A DNA stretch of 12,189 bases, from positions 1 through 12,189 of the forward strand of contig CAZKMM010000080.1 of the NCBI GenBank assembly GCA_964553915.1, written 5' to 3'. Of this stretch, positions 1-7,286 are shown one piece after another. The DNA is from CAZKMM01 sp964553915 (lineage in GTDB: Bacteria > RBG-13-61-14 > DRUE01). Within the stretch, counting starts at the first letter, position 1. Each line of letters starts with the position of its first letter. The translations under genes and the position numbers were made by a program. The notes beneath the pieces are model-generated. The model worked only from the letters and a program-made list of their open reading frames with translations, did not search any database and was not told the DNA's origin.

Positions 1-1040
1 ACCTTATCTCCCACCTCAGGGGTGCTAAGCCCCATTTTTCCAGCATCCATTGATTTCATATCATTCTGGATGGTCCTGACCACTGCCTGCTCTACCGCCC
101 GGCTCGCCTCCACCTCTCCCAGATGCTCCAGCATCATCATCCCGGCTAAAATGCCGGCAATCGGGTTAATCATTCCTTTGCCAGTATATTTGGGGGCACT
201 TCCACCTATCGGCTCAAACATACTCACGCCTTCGGGATTGAGATTAGCCCCGGCAGCTACTCCCATTCCGCCCTGAATGATTGCCCCCAAATCCGTGATG
301 ATGTCTCCAAACATATTGTCCGTGACAATCACATCAAACCATTCCGGATTCTTCACCATCCACATACAAATCGCATCTATATGAGCATAATCGGTCTGAA
401 CATCCGGATATTCTTTTGCCAGCTCCTGAAAAACCCTCTCCCAGAGGTCAAAGGCATAGGTTAAAACATTGGTCTTTCCGCAGAGAGTAAGTTTTTTGTC
501 CTTTGCCCGCTTCTGGCAGAGCTGAAAAGCAAAGCGAAGGCATCGCTCCACTCCCTTGCGGGTGTTGATTGAAGTTTGAATCGCAACCTCATCTTTGGTG
601 CCCTTTCTTAAAAATCCGCCCGCTCCCGCGTAAAGCCCCTCGGTATTTTCCCGCACCACCACAAAATCTATATCTTCCGGTCCTTTGTTCTTGAGCGGAC
701 AATCCACCCCGGGATAAAGCTTTACCGGACGAAGATTGATATACTGGTCGAGCTCAAACCGAAGCCGGAGCAAAAGCCCCTTTTCCAGAATCCCGGGCTT
801 AACCTCAGGATGACCAACTGCCCCAAGATATATGGCATCTACCCGGCGAAGCTCATCAAGAACTGAATCCGGCAGAACCTCTCCAGTGCGAAGATACCGC
901 TCCCCGCCCAAATCATATTCAATCCAGTTTATCTTAAACCCAAATTTCTCACCTGCCCGCTCAAGAACCTTTTTCCCCTCTGCAATCACCTCCGGACCGG
1001 TGCCATCTCCCGGAATCACCGCAATGTTATAGCTTTTCAT
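1..1040 (-). CDS. leuB: 3-isopropylmalate dehydrogenase-family protein (partial, C-terminal end off the left edge)
   Basis: This is an NAD-dependent beta-decarboxylating dehydrogenase. In leucine synthesis the family oxidises and decarboxylates 3-isopropylmalate to 2-oxoisocaproate in the cytoplasm. The reading frame starts at ATG 1040-1038 and stays open for 346 codons to the edge, so only a few C-terminal residues are missing (the usual length is about 350-360). Visible hallmarks are the N-terminal IPGDGTGPEV (9-18), LRPVK near 103-107, RENTEGLYAG (130-139) with the catalytic Tyr137, Lys189 in LCGKTN, the metal-binding Asp series in TDNMFGDIITD (D241, D246, D250), and FEPIGGSAP with a conserved IANP-like stretch (INPIAG). 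The ATG overlaps the leuD stop by 4 nt, indicating translational coupling. The RENTEGLY signature is closer to the tartrate/isocitrate/homoisocitrate branch than to the RELTGGIY seen in classical LeuB. The dehydrogenase class is certain, but the exact substrate (isopropylmalate, methylmalate or another) is inferred from the leuD neighbour. Confidence 0.88.
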   Translation of the reverse strand, partial: MKSYNIAVIPGDGTGPEVIAEGKKVLERAGEKFGFKINWIEYDLGGERYLRTGEVLPDSVLDELRRVDAIYLGAVGHPEVKPGILEKGLLLRLRFELDQYINLRPVKLYPGVDCPLKNKGPEDIDFVVVRENTEGLYAGAGGFLRKGTKDEVAIQTSINTRKGVERCLRFAFQLCQKRAKDKKLTLCGKTNVLTYAFDLWERVFQELAKEYPDVQTDYAHIDAICMWMVKNPEWFDVIVTDNMFGDIITDLGAIIQGGMGVAAGANLNPEGVSMFEPIGGSAPKYTGKGMINPIAGILAGMMMLEHLGEVEASRAVEQAVVRTIQNDMKSMDAGKMGLSTPEVGDK

Positions 1041-1534
1041 TTTCCTGCTCCCTGCTTTTTCAAATAAGGAATCAATCCGCCTTCTTTAATCAGCTCAATC
1101 ATAAACTCCGGAATCCGCTCTGCCTTCCATTCCTTAGCTTTAGTGAGATTAACAATCTTTCCCTGCTCCAGCTCCACCTCCAGCTCATCTCCAGCATCTG
1201 TTCCCTCCACTGCTTCTTGGGATTCTAAAAGAGGCAAGCCCACATTAAAGGCATTTCGGTAAAAAATCCGGGCAAAGCTTTTAGCAATCACCAGACTTAT
1301 CCCGGCTCCTTTAATTGCTAAAGGAGCGTGCTCCCGGCTGGAGCCAGAGCCGAAATTTTTCCCCACCACCAGAATATCTCCCGGCTGAACCTTCCGGGGA
1401 AATTCCGGGTCTATTCCTTCCAGGCAATGTTTTCCCAGCTCCTTCGGGTCTGTGCTGGTTAGATACCGGGCAGGGATGATGACATCCGTATCAATGTCAT
1501 CTCCGTATTTATGCACCTTTCCTTTAATCTTCAT
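1037..1534 (-). CDS. leuD: 3-isopropylmalate dehydratase small subunit
   Basis: This is the small (swivel-domain) subunit of isopropylmalate isomerase. With the LeuC iron-sulfur subunit it interconverts 2- and 3-isopropylmalate; the same enzyme type serves the citramalate route to isoleucine. The 165-residue product has the length of the compact archaeal/anaerobe-type LeuD, not the roughly 200-residue enterobacterial form. Family motifs are visible: GDDIDTDVIIPARYL near the N-terminus, the specificity-loop region YLTSTDPKELGKHCLEG, the substrate-binding GKNFGSGSSREHAP, and FARIFYRNAFNVGLPLLE. I chose ATG 1534-1532, which overlaps the ileS stop (ATGA). The longer upstream start at 1570 would add 12 residues that have no place in the family and would lie inside ileS. 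Its own stop overlaps the leuB start by 4 nt. No leuC is in the window, which is notable because leuC and leuD are usually adjacent. Confidence 0.93.
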   Translation of the reverse strand: MKIKGKVHKYGDDIDTDVIIPARYLTSTDPKELGKHCLEGIDPEFPRKVQPGDILVVGKNFGSGSSREHAPLAIKGAGISLVIAKSFARIFYRNAFNVGLPLLESQEAVEGTDAGDELEVELEQGKIVNLTKAKEWKAERIPEFMIELIKEGGLIPYLKKQGAGK

Positions 1535-4359
1535 TGCTCGCTCTCCAGCACCCGCAGACAGCGGGGACATACCCGGGGAAATTTATCCTCAGAAGAGGTC
1601 AACTCTGTGGAGTAAGTCCAGCACCGCTGACATTTCTCTCCTTCTGCCCGCTCCAGCTTAATCCGCAAGCCCTCAAATTCAGTGCTTTCATAAGCCTCTG
1701 CCAGCTCCTTCACAAATTCCACCTGAGAAACAAGAAATAACCGGGCAAGATTCTCCTCTCCTTCTTCGGTCTGATTGAATTTTTCTAAAAAAGCCCGGAG
1801 TTTTTCATCTGCCTGAATTAAAACCCGGGCATCCAGAGGATGACCCACCAGCTCAGATTTCTGTGCCTGGTCCAAAACCTTAAATACCTCATCCCGGACC
1901 TTAAAAAGCTTTTCCATCCGCTCCAGTAGAGCAGAATCCAGCCACTGGTCCTGGTCCTGGGGAAAATCCAAAAGCAGGATGGATTCTTTTCGTTCGCCCT
2001 TAACCGGCATCAGCTTATAAGCCTCTTCTGTGGTAAAGCTTAGAATCGGAGCGGAGAGCCGAAGCAGGCTGTCAAGAGTTAGCCAGAGGACCGACTGAGC
2101 ACTCCTTCTTGCCCGGCTGGTCTTTCCCTCGCAGTAAAGCCGGTCCCGGACAATATCAATGTAAAGGGCGCTTAAATCCACCGCACAAAAATTGTTCAAT
2201 TGATGATATACCAGATGAAATTGAAAATTCTCATAGGCTTTTTTCACCCTTCTTTTGAACTGCTCCAGCCGGGCTAAGAGCCAGCGGTCAATTAAAAAGA
2301 GCTGGTCATAATCCAAAAGGTCCTTTTCCGGCTCAAAATCATAAAGATTGCCCAGTAGATAGCGGATGGTATTCCTAACCTTGCGGTAGGTTTTGACAAT
2401 TCCGTCCAGAATATCATAATCCACCCGCATATCATTTCTAAAATTCTCCGCACTTACCCACATCCGAATAATCTCCGCTCCATATTTTGCCACCACTTCT
2501 TCAATGGCAATATAATTCCCTGCGCTTTTTGAGAGCTTTCTTCCCTCACCATCCACCACATAGCCGTGAGTGAGCACCATTTTATAAGGAGGCTCCCCCC
2601 TGGTGCCCACCGCACAGAGCAGGGTAGAATGAAACCACCCCCGGTGCTGGTCCGAGCCTTCCAGGTAAAGGTCGCAGGGAGTGCCCAGCTCCGGGTTCTC
2701 TTCTAAAACCGCGGAATAGCTCACTCCGGAATCAAACCAGACATCTAAAATATCATCTTCTTTTTCAAAATTGCTTTCCCCGCATTTCGGGCATTTAAGC
2801 TCAGAGCCTAGAAGCTGGGGAATATCCTTTTCAAACCAGACATCGCATCCTCGCTCCTCAAACTGGTCTGCAACTTTCTCCACCAGCTCTGCATCCAGCA
2901 CCAGCTCTCCGCAGTTTTTGCAATGAAAAGCAATAATCGGCACTCCCCAGAACCTCTGACGGGAAATGCACCAGTCCGGGCGGGTCTCTATCATCCCCCG
3001 GATTCTCTCCTCTCCCCATTCCGGGTCCCAGCGCACCCTGCCAATCGCCTCCAGAGCTTTTTTGCGAAGCTCATTCTTTTCCATAGAGATGAACCACTGG
3101 GGAGTGCTCCTGAAAATCACCGGGTCCTTACTCCGCCAGCAGTGAGGATACTGGTGAGTGATTTCTTCTTCAAATAATAATGCTCCTTTCTCCCTTAACT
3201 TCTCATTAACCTCCGGATTAGCATCAAAAACAAATTTGCCAGCAAAATACTTCACATCATCAGTAAACCTTCCCTCATCATCTACCGGCGAATATATCTC
3301 CAGCCCGTATTGAATTCCGCTTTCATAATCCTCCTGCCCGTGCCCGGGAGCGGTATGCACGCATCCGGTCCCAGCATCCAGGGTGACATAATCCGCCAAA
3401 ATCACCACTGAATCCCGTTCATAAAGCGGATGAGCAAAAACCAGCCCCTCCAGTTCCTTGCCAATGAATTTTTCCAGCTTTTCATATTCCATTCCCAGTA
3501 AATCCATCACCAGAGGACAGAGTGCCTCTGCCAGAATATAAACCGCATCTTTAGTTTTAACCGCGGTATAATCAAATTCCGGATGCACTGCGATGGCAAG
3601 ATTAGCCGGAATGGTCCAGGGAGTGGTGGTCCAGATGATGATATAAACCGGAGCCTGCTCCTCCAATGCCAGTATTTTTGCATATGCTTTGCTTTTCTTT
3701 CCTTTATCTTTTTTCCAGCGGAATCGGACATAAATGCTGGGAGATTTCTTTTCCTTATACTCAACCTCTGCTTCTGCCAGAGCGGTTTTGCAGGTTGGGC
3801 ACCAGTAAACCGGCTTCTTGCCCAGATAAACACTTCCTGCCCGAACAAACCGGGCAAATTCCCGGGCAATCTTTGCCTCATAATGATAGTCCATTGTGAT
3901 GTAAGGCTTTTCCCAGTCGCCTAAAACCAGGAGTCTTTTGAATTCATCCCGCTGGATATTAACAAATTTATTTGCATACTCCCGACAGAGCCGGCGAAAT
4001 TCCAGGGGCAAAACCTCGCTCTTTTTTTTGCCCAGCTCCACCTCCACCTGTCTTTCAATGGGAAGACCATGACAGTCCCAGCCCGGAACATAAGGGGTAT
4101 AATATCCGCTCATTGCTTTAGACTTGACCACAATATCTTTAAGAATCTTATTCATTCCGGTGCCGAGATGAATATGACCATTGGCATAGGGAGGTCCATC
4201 GTGGAGCACAAACTTGGGCTTTCCTTTCCGGGCAGAAAGCATCTTTTGATAAATCTGCTTCTGGTCCAGCTCTTGCACCAGCTCTGGCTCCCGCTCTGCC
4301 AGGCGGGCTTTCATTTCAAATTTGGTCCCGGGCAAATTCAGGGTCTTTTTATAATCCAT
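1531..4359 (-). CDS. ileS: Isoleucyl-tRNA synthetase
   Basis: This cytoplasmic class I aminoacyl-tRNA synthetase charges tRNA-Ile with isoleucine and hydrolyses misactivated valine. The product is 942 residues, close to the 938 of E. coli IleS. Domains in order: a Rossmann catalytic core with DGPPYANGHIHLGT (54-67), whose HIGH motif is the variant H64-L-G-T; GWDCHGLPIE (93-102); a CP1 editing domain with TTTPWTIPANLAI (244-256) and HTAPGHGQEDY (335-345); Cys pairs C187/C190, C480/C483 and C523/C526; DVWFDSG near 539-545; the KMSKS motif as KLSKS (608-612); an anticodon-binding helical domain; and a C-terminal zinc knuckle with C910, C913, C931 and C934. The ATG at 4359 has an AGGG Shine-Dalgarno sequence 7 nt upstream. 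It is the first gene of the minus-strand unit and overlaps leuD by 4 nt. I see no T-box leader or attenuator; the predicted leader is only about 25 nt. The assignment is secure. Confidence 0.98.
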   Translation of the reverse strand: MDYKKTLNLPGTKFEMKARLAEREPELVQELDQKQIYQKMLSARKGKPKFVLHDGPPYANGHIHLGTGMNKILKDIVVKSKAMSGYYTPYVPGWDCHGLPIERQVEVELGKKKSEVLPLEFRRLCREYANKFVNIQRDEFKRLLVLGDWEKPYITMDYHYEAKIAREFARFVRAGSVYLGKKPVYWCPTCKTALAEAEVEYKEKKSPSIYVRFRWKKDKGKKSKAYAKILALEEQAPVYIIIWTTTPWTIPANLAIAVHPEFDYTAVKTKDAVYILAEALCPLVMDLLGMEYEKLEKFIGKELEGLVFAHPLYERDSVVILADYVTLDAGTGCVHTAPGHGQEDYESGIQYGLEIYSPVDDEGRFTDDVKYFAGKFVFDANPEVNEKLREKGALLFEEEITHQYPHCWRSKDPVIFRSTPQWFISMEKNELRKKALEAIGRVRWDPEWGEERIRGMIETRPDWCISRQRFWGVPIIAFHCKNCGELVLDAELVEKVADQFEERGCDVWFEKDIPQLLGSELKCPKCGESNFEKEDDILDVWFDSGVSYSAVLEENPELGTPCDLYLEGSDQHRGWFHSTLLCAVGTRGEPPYKMVLTHGYVVDGEGRKLSKSAGNYIAIEEVVAKYGAEIIRMWVSAENFRNDMRVDYDILDGIVKTYRKVRNTIRYLLGNLYDFEPEKDLLDYDQLFLIDRWLLARLEQFKRRVKKAYENFQFHLVYHQLNNFCAVDLSALYIDIVRDRLYCEGKTSRARRSAQSVLWLTLDSLLRLSAPILSFTTEEAYKLMPVKGERKESILLLDFPQDQDQWLDSALLERMEKLFKVRDEVFKVLDQAQKSELVGHPLDARVLIQADEKLRAFLEKFNQTEEGEENLARLFLVSQVEFVKELAEAYESTEFEGLRIKLERAEGEKCQRCWTYSTELTSSEDKFPRVCPRCLRVLESEQ

Positions 4360-4366
4360 TTTTCAT

Positions 4367-4370
4367 CCCT
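4367..4370 (-). promoter_or_regulatory. Shine-Dalgarno site of ileS
   Basis: The minus strand reads AGGG and then 7 nt before the ATG at 4359, which supports that start codon. An out-of-frame ATG lies immediately after the AGGG, too close for the same site to serve it. Confidence 0.55.
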
Positions 4371-4391
4371 GCCTGTTTTTTGATTCTCTTT

Positions 4392-4420
4392 AAATTAAAA
4401 GAAATCAGCGGGAGTGTCAA
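4392..4420 (-). promoter_or_regulatory. Predicted sigma70-type promoter of the ileS-leuD-leuB unit
   Basis: Read on the minus strand, a perfect TTGACA (-35, plus coordinates 4415-4420) is followed after 17 nt by TAATTT (-10, 4392-4397). A better -10 match, TTTAAT, sits 2 nt closer, giving a 15-nt spacer. Transcription would begin near 4385, leaving a leader of about 25 nt that carries the AGGG site. This is sequence inspection only. Confidence 0.5.
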
Positions 4421-4455
4421 TTTTTCTCAGCTTGGGGAGAGTTCTCTTTATCTTC

Positions 4456-4484
4456 TTGTCAGAAAATTCTGGCTGGGATATGAT
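4456..4484 (+). promoter_or_regulatory. Predicted sigma70-type promoter giving a leaderless ycf46-like mRNA
   Basis: TTGTCA (4456-4461), a 17-nt spacer and TATGAT (4479-4484) match the consensus at 5 of 6 positions in each box, with ideal spacing. Only 8 nt (TAAAAACA) separate the -10 box from the ATG at 4493. Since transcription normally starts 6-8 nt after the -10 box, the mRNA should begin at or within a base or two of the start codon, with no room for a ribosome-binding site. No Shine-Dalgarno sequence is visible. The back-to-back ileS -35 box is about 35 bp away. Confidence 0.62.
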
Positions 4485-4492
4485 TAAAAACA

Positions 4493-6010
4493 ATGGGGCT
4501 GGAAAAAGAACTTGAGCTTTTAATCCGCTCCGGACATCATTTAATTTATCTTCTCACCTATGAACAGGAGCGGGCGGAAAGATTGATAAAAAAATTGGCG
4601 CAGAGGTTTAAGGTTCCGGTTTTCCGCTGGTCTTCGGTGCGGGGATTTGGAGTGGAATTTAAACCCGAGCCAGAATCCGGCTATCACGCTCTGGTGGAAA
4701 TAAAAAACCGCCCGGAGCCGGGCTGGTTTCTGCTTTTTGATTTTCATCTTTTCCTTTCAGAAAAGGAAGTAATTGAGGGATTTCGTGAGCTTGGTGCTCA
4801 CCTGGCTCAAAATCGTCAGGTAATTTTTATCATTGCTCCAATTTTTCTGGTTCCTGCGGAGCTGGAAAAAGACCTCACCCTTATGGAGCTTCCTCTTCCC
4901 GGTGAGCCGGAGCTGGCTCAAATTCTGGAAGCAGTGCTTAAAGGAATAGAAAAATCTCAGGGGAAAAAGCCAGAGCTTAGCTCGGATTTAAAGGAGAAAA
5001 TCATCCGAGCCGGGCTGGGCTTGACCGAGCAAGAAGCCAGGCGGGTTTTTCTCCGGGCATTTCTGGAAAAGCCGGACTTTACCGAATCGGAGCTGGATTT
5101 AATCATCAATCAAAAGAAGCAGATTATTCGCCAGCAACAGCTTTTAGAATTTTTCCAGGTTCAGGAAAGTCTGGAGGATGTTGGCGGGCTGGACTTATTA
5201 AAGGACTGGCTCAAGCGTCGCTCCCGGGCTTTCAGCGAGGAGGCAAGAAAATACGGCTTGCCCGAGCCAAGAGGAGTTTTGCTTTTGGGGATTCAGGGCT
5301 GTGGCAAAAGCCTTTGTGCCAAAGCGGTCTCCAATCTCTGGCGTCTTCCTCTGCTTCGGTTTGATGCCAGCTTAACCCTTGCCAGCCACCAGGAGCCTCC
5401 GGAGGTAAAAATTCGTCGGGCAATCGGGCTGGCAGAGAGTATTGCTCCCTGCGTGCTCTGGATTGATGAGATAGAAAAAGGCTTCAGCTCTCATCTGGTC
5501 AGCGGAGCCCAGGCAAGCGGAGCCATTGCCCGGGCATTTGCCAGCTTTCTGGTCTGGCTTCAGGAAAGAAAAAAACCGGTTTATGTGATTGCCACTGCCA
5601 ATTCCATCAGCGAGCTTCCTGCGGAGCTGGTGCGCAAGGGAAGGTTTGATGAGATTTTCTTTGTTGACCTTCCCAGGGTGCATGAGCGCAAGGAGATTTT
5701 TGCCATTCATCTGAAAAAGCGAGGCAGAGACCCGAAAAACTTTGACCTGAACCAGCTGGCAGAGGCAAGCGAAGGATACTCCGGCAGTGAGATAGAGCAG
5801 AGTATCATCTCCGCAATGTATGAGGCTTTCACCGAGAACCGGGAAGTTTCCACTGAAGATATTTTAAAAGCTTTAAGCGAGACCGTGCCTTTGAGCGAGA
5901 CAATGGAGGAGCAGGTGGAAGAACTCAGGGACTGGGCAAGAACCCGGGCCCGACCCGCCTCGCTGGATACCAAGCTAATTGACCTGCTTTCCCAGCCAGA
6001 TAAAAAATGA
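4493..6010 (+). CDS. Ycf46-like AAA+ ATPase
   Basis: This 505-residue P-loop ATPase resembles Ycf46, a family found in cyanobacteria, chloroplasts and scattered bacteria, with no settled molecular role that I can state. The N-terminal part (about 1-225) matches the Ycf46 layout, starting with a helix and then HHLIYLLTYEQERA (15-28), and it has the segment FLLFDFHLFL (79-88). The AAA core runs from about 228. It has GIQGCGKS as Walker A (266-273), the Ile-Gln form typical of Ycf46, where most AAA proteins have Pro-Pro. Walker B is VLWIDEIEKGF (321-331), sensor 1 is VIATAN (365-370), an arginine-finger candidate lies in RKGRFDEIF (381-389), and sensor 2 is GYSGSEIEQ. There is no signal peptide or membrane segment, so it is predicted to be cytoplasmic. 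It begins right behind a strong promoter and overlaps a cupin gene by 4 nt. The family call is good; the substrate is unknown. Confidence 0.85.
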   Translation: MGLEKELELLIRSGHHLIYLLTYEQERAERLIKKLAQRFKVPVFRWSSVRGFGVEFKPEPESGYHALVEIKNRPEPGWFLLFDFHLFLSEKEVIEGFRELGAHLAQNRQVIFIIAPIFLVPAELEKDLTLMELPLPGEPELAQILEAVLKGIEKSQGKKPELSSDLKEKIIRAGLGLTEQEARRVFLRAFLEKPDFTESELDLIINQKKQIIRQQQLLEFFQVQESLEDVGGLDLLKDWLKRRSRAFSEEARKYGLPEPRGVLLLGIQGCGKSLCAKAVSNLWRLPLLRFDASLTLASHQEPPEVKIRRAIGLAESIAPCVLWIDEIEKGFSSHLVSGAQASGAIARAFASFLVWLQERKKPVYVIATANSISELPAELVRKGRFDEIFFVDLPRVHERKEIFAIHLKKRGRDPKNFDLNQLAEASEGYSGSEIEQSIISAMYEAFTENREVSTEDILKALSETVPLSETMEEQVEELRDWARTRARPASLDTKLIDLLSQPDKK

Positions 6011-6345
6011 AGTTTAAATTCCAGCTCAGCCAGAAAAAGCCTCTTAAAATGGCAGAAGGAATTTCCTCTCTTCCTCTGGCTTTAGAGCAGGTAATGGTGA
6101 ATATTGTAGAAATGGAGGAAGGCTCAGAGGTTCCCGAGCATTCTCATCCTCAGGAGCAAATTTCTTTAATTCTGGAAGGAGAGCTGGAGTTTGAGCTGGA
6201 AGGGGAGAAATTTTTGCTAAAAGCCGGCGAGGGAGTTTTAATCCCGAAAAATGCCTCTCACCGGGCAAAAGCCCGAAAAAAGACCCTGGCTTATGACATC
6301 TTCTCTCCACCGAGATGGGACTATCTGGAAAAATTAAAAAAATGA
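6007..6345 (+). CDS. Small single-domain cupin protein
   Basis: This 112-residue protein is a single conserved beta-barrel cupin. Cupin motif 1 is visible as G39...HSHPQEQ...EGEL, with metal-ligand candidates H45, H47 and E50 (or Q51). Motif 2 follows with GEGVLIPKNASHRAKA, giving H85 as the fourth ligand. There is no second domain, DNA-binding segment or signal peptide, so it is probably a small metal-binding cytoplasmic protein of the cupin_2 type. Such proteins range from isomerases to ligand sensors, and the sequence does not say which. The start ATG overlaps the stop of the AAA+ gene as ATGA, so the two are probably co-translated and functionally linked. A 69-bp gap follows before the convergent lipoprotein-like gene, and I see no GC-rich hairpin with a U-run in it. 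Confidence 0.85.
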   Translation: MKFKFQLSQKKPLKMAEGISSLPLALEQVMVNIVEMEEGSEVPEHSHPQEQISLILEGELEFELEGEKFLLKAGEGVLIPKNASHRAKARKKTLAYDIFSPPRWDYLEKLKK

Positions 6346-6414
6346 TGAGAAAAGCTAAATTGAATTTTTAAATTTCCCGGACACTCTTTCCTGAAATACC
6401 CAGGCAGATTTCTT

Positions 6415-7200
6415 TTACTGACCCGACAAAGGAGAAATTTTCCGCGAGCAGGTGGGCTCTAATCTCCAGAGATTTTTGGAACTGTCCGGAGCTTGAACCA
6501 AGACAATCCGGGCGCAGATTTCCTGCCATTCTGCTCCTTTAATGAATCCCGGATAATAAGCCCAGGCAGTAGAATCATAAAAGCTTCCATCCGAGCGGGA
6601 TTTTGCCCAGTTATTTTTTGCCAGGGTTTTCTGCTCGGTAAATTTTTTCTGGGCTTCTGTTAGATGAACTTCTACCCATCCTTTTGCCAGCCCCTTCAGG
6701 CAAACCAGCTTATCGGTGAATTCTTCCGGATGCTCTCCGATTTCTGCCAGAGTTGTCTCAGCAATTTCCGGAGTTGTTATCCCCTGCCCTTTCTCGACCT
6801 TTCCCAGCTCCGGATAATATATCCGGACGGAAATAAAATTATAACCCGGCTTTAAAGAGACATTTTTTAGAACCGCCCGGCAGGTCTTTTGAGCACACTG
6901 ATAAGAATCTGCCCTGTGGAATTCAATTTCTTTCTTGTTCACCAGAAATTTCCCTTCCGGTTCCTTTCCCGGGGGAAGGGAATCTTTCAGAGAAGGAAAA
7001 ATTACTGATACCTCATTTAAAAAGGAGCAATTTAAATATCCAGAGCCAAAAGAAGGTTGAAAACTCAGCTCCACTTTTTCCTGGACCAATTCCAGATTTA
7101 CCCGGGGGGAAGGTTTCGGTCTTTCCGAACGAGAAGAACAGCATAAAAGCCCGCCAGTCCAGAGAAAAAACAGCAATAAAATTAAGCAAAATTTCTTCAT
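6415..7200 (-). CDS. Secreted protein, probable lipoprotein, function unknown
   Basis: I do not recognise a family for this 261-residue protein. The N-terminus is a clear signal peptide: MKKF, then a hydrophobic core of leucines and phenylalanines, ending GGLLCC at 16-21. C20 or C21 could be the lipidated cysteine, but the residue before it is Leu or Cys where Gly, Ala or Ser is usual, so the lipobox is atypical. After a Ser/Arg/Pro linker, residues 35-130 look like beta strands ending in a YNFISVRIYYPE strand, perhaps an Ig-like or similar sandwich. The second half (about 145-245) has alternating hydrophobic strands, for example DKLVCLKGLAKGWVEV and ICARIVLVQ. This resembles an OB-fold-type barrel, which is a guess from pattern only. 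Several cysteines could form disulfides. It is transcribed alone, divergent from the phosphatase gene and convergent with the cupin gene. Confidence 0.75.
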   Translation of the reverse strand: MKKFCLILLLFFLWTGGLLCCSSRSERPKPSPRVNLELVQEKVELSFQPSFGSGYLNCSFLNEVSVIFPSLKDSLPPGKEPEGKFLVNKKEIEFHRADSYQCAQKTCRAVLKNVSLKPGYNFISVRIYYPELGKVEKGQGITTPEIAETTLAEIGEHPEEFTDKLVCLKGLAKGWVEVHLTEAQKKFTEQKTLAKNNWAKSRSDGSFYDSTAWAYYPGFIKGAEWQEICARIVLVQAPDSSKNLWRLEPTCSRKISPLSGQ

Positions 7201-7217
7201 TTCTCTTTTGCTTTAAG

Positions 7218-7245
7218 ATTTTAACTCTCCGGCAAATTTCCTCAA
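7218..7245 (-). promoter_or_regulatory. Possible promoter of the lipoprotein-like gene
   Basis: On the minus strand TTGAGG (plus coordinates 7240-7245) is followed after 16 nt by TAAAAT (7218-7223). Transcription would start near 7211, leaving a leader of about 10 nt before the ATG at 7200, with only a weak AGAG purine stretch. The matches are moderate, and this is a visual call. Confidence 0.35.
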
Positions 7246-7265
7246 CTGGAATGCTCGGTTTTGGG

Positions 7266-7274
7266 TGATATAAT
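7266..7274 (+). promoter_or_regulatory. Extended -10 promoter of the phosphatase-nadB unit
   Basis: TGATATAAT is a perfect extended -10 (TG, one base, TATAAT). No good -35 box is visible 16-18 nt upstream, which fits an extended -10 promoter. Transcription would start near 7281, only about 6 nt before the ATG at 7287, so the leader is too short for a normal ribosome-binding site. Confidence 0.55.
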
Positions 7275-7286
7275 CAGACAGAAGCG

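Noticed and set aside
1535..1570. Longer leuD start at 1570
   Set aside because: It adds 12 residues with no family counterpart that lie inside ileS. The ATGA overlap start at 1534 is the natural choice.
3507..3881. 124-residue ORF on the minus strand inside ileS
   Set aside because: It lies in another frame of a fully conserved synthetase region and has no recognisable motif.
4349..4366. Five-codon upstream ORF (MKNGL) overlapping the ileS start
   Set aside because: Its ATG directly abuts the AGGG with no spacing, and its codons show no isoleucine or leucine run of an attenuator. It is best explained by chance in a short leader.
4438..4447. AGAG-TT-CTCT inverted repeat between the divergent -35 boxes, a possible operator
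   Set aside because: Four-base arms are expected by chance in 133 bp, and no second copy is seen at the other promoters.
6346..6414. Bidirectional terminator between the cupin and lipoprotein-like genes
   Set aside because: Only a weak AT-rich inverted repeat (AAATT...AATTT) is visible, with no GC stem followed by a U-run.
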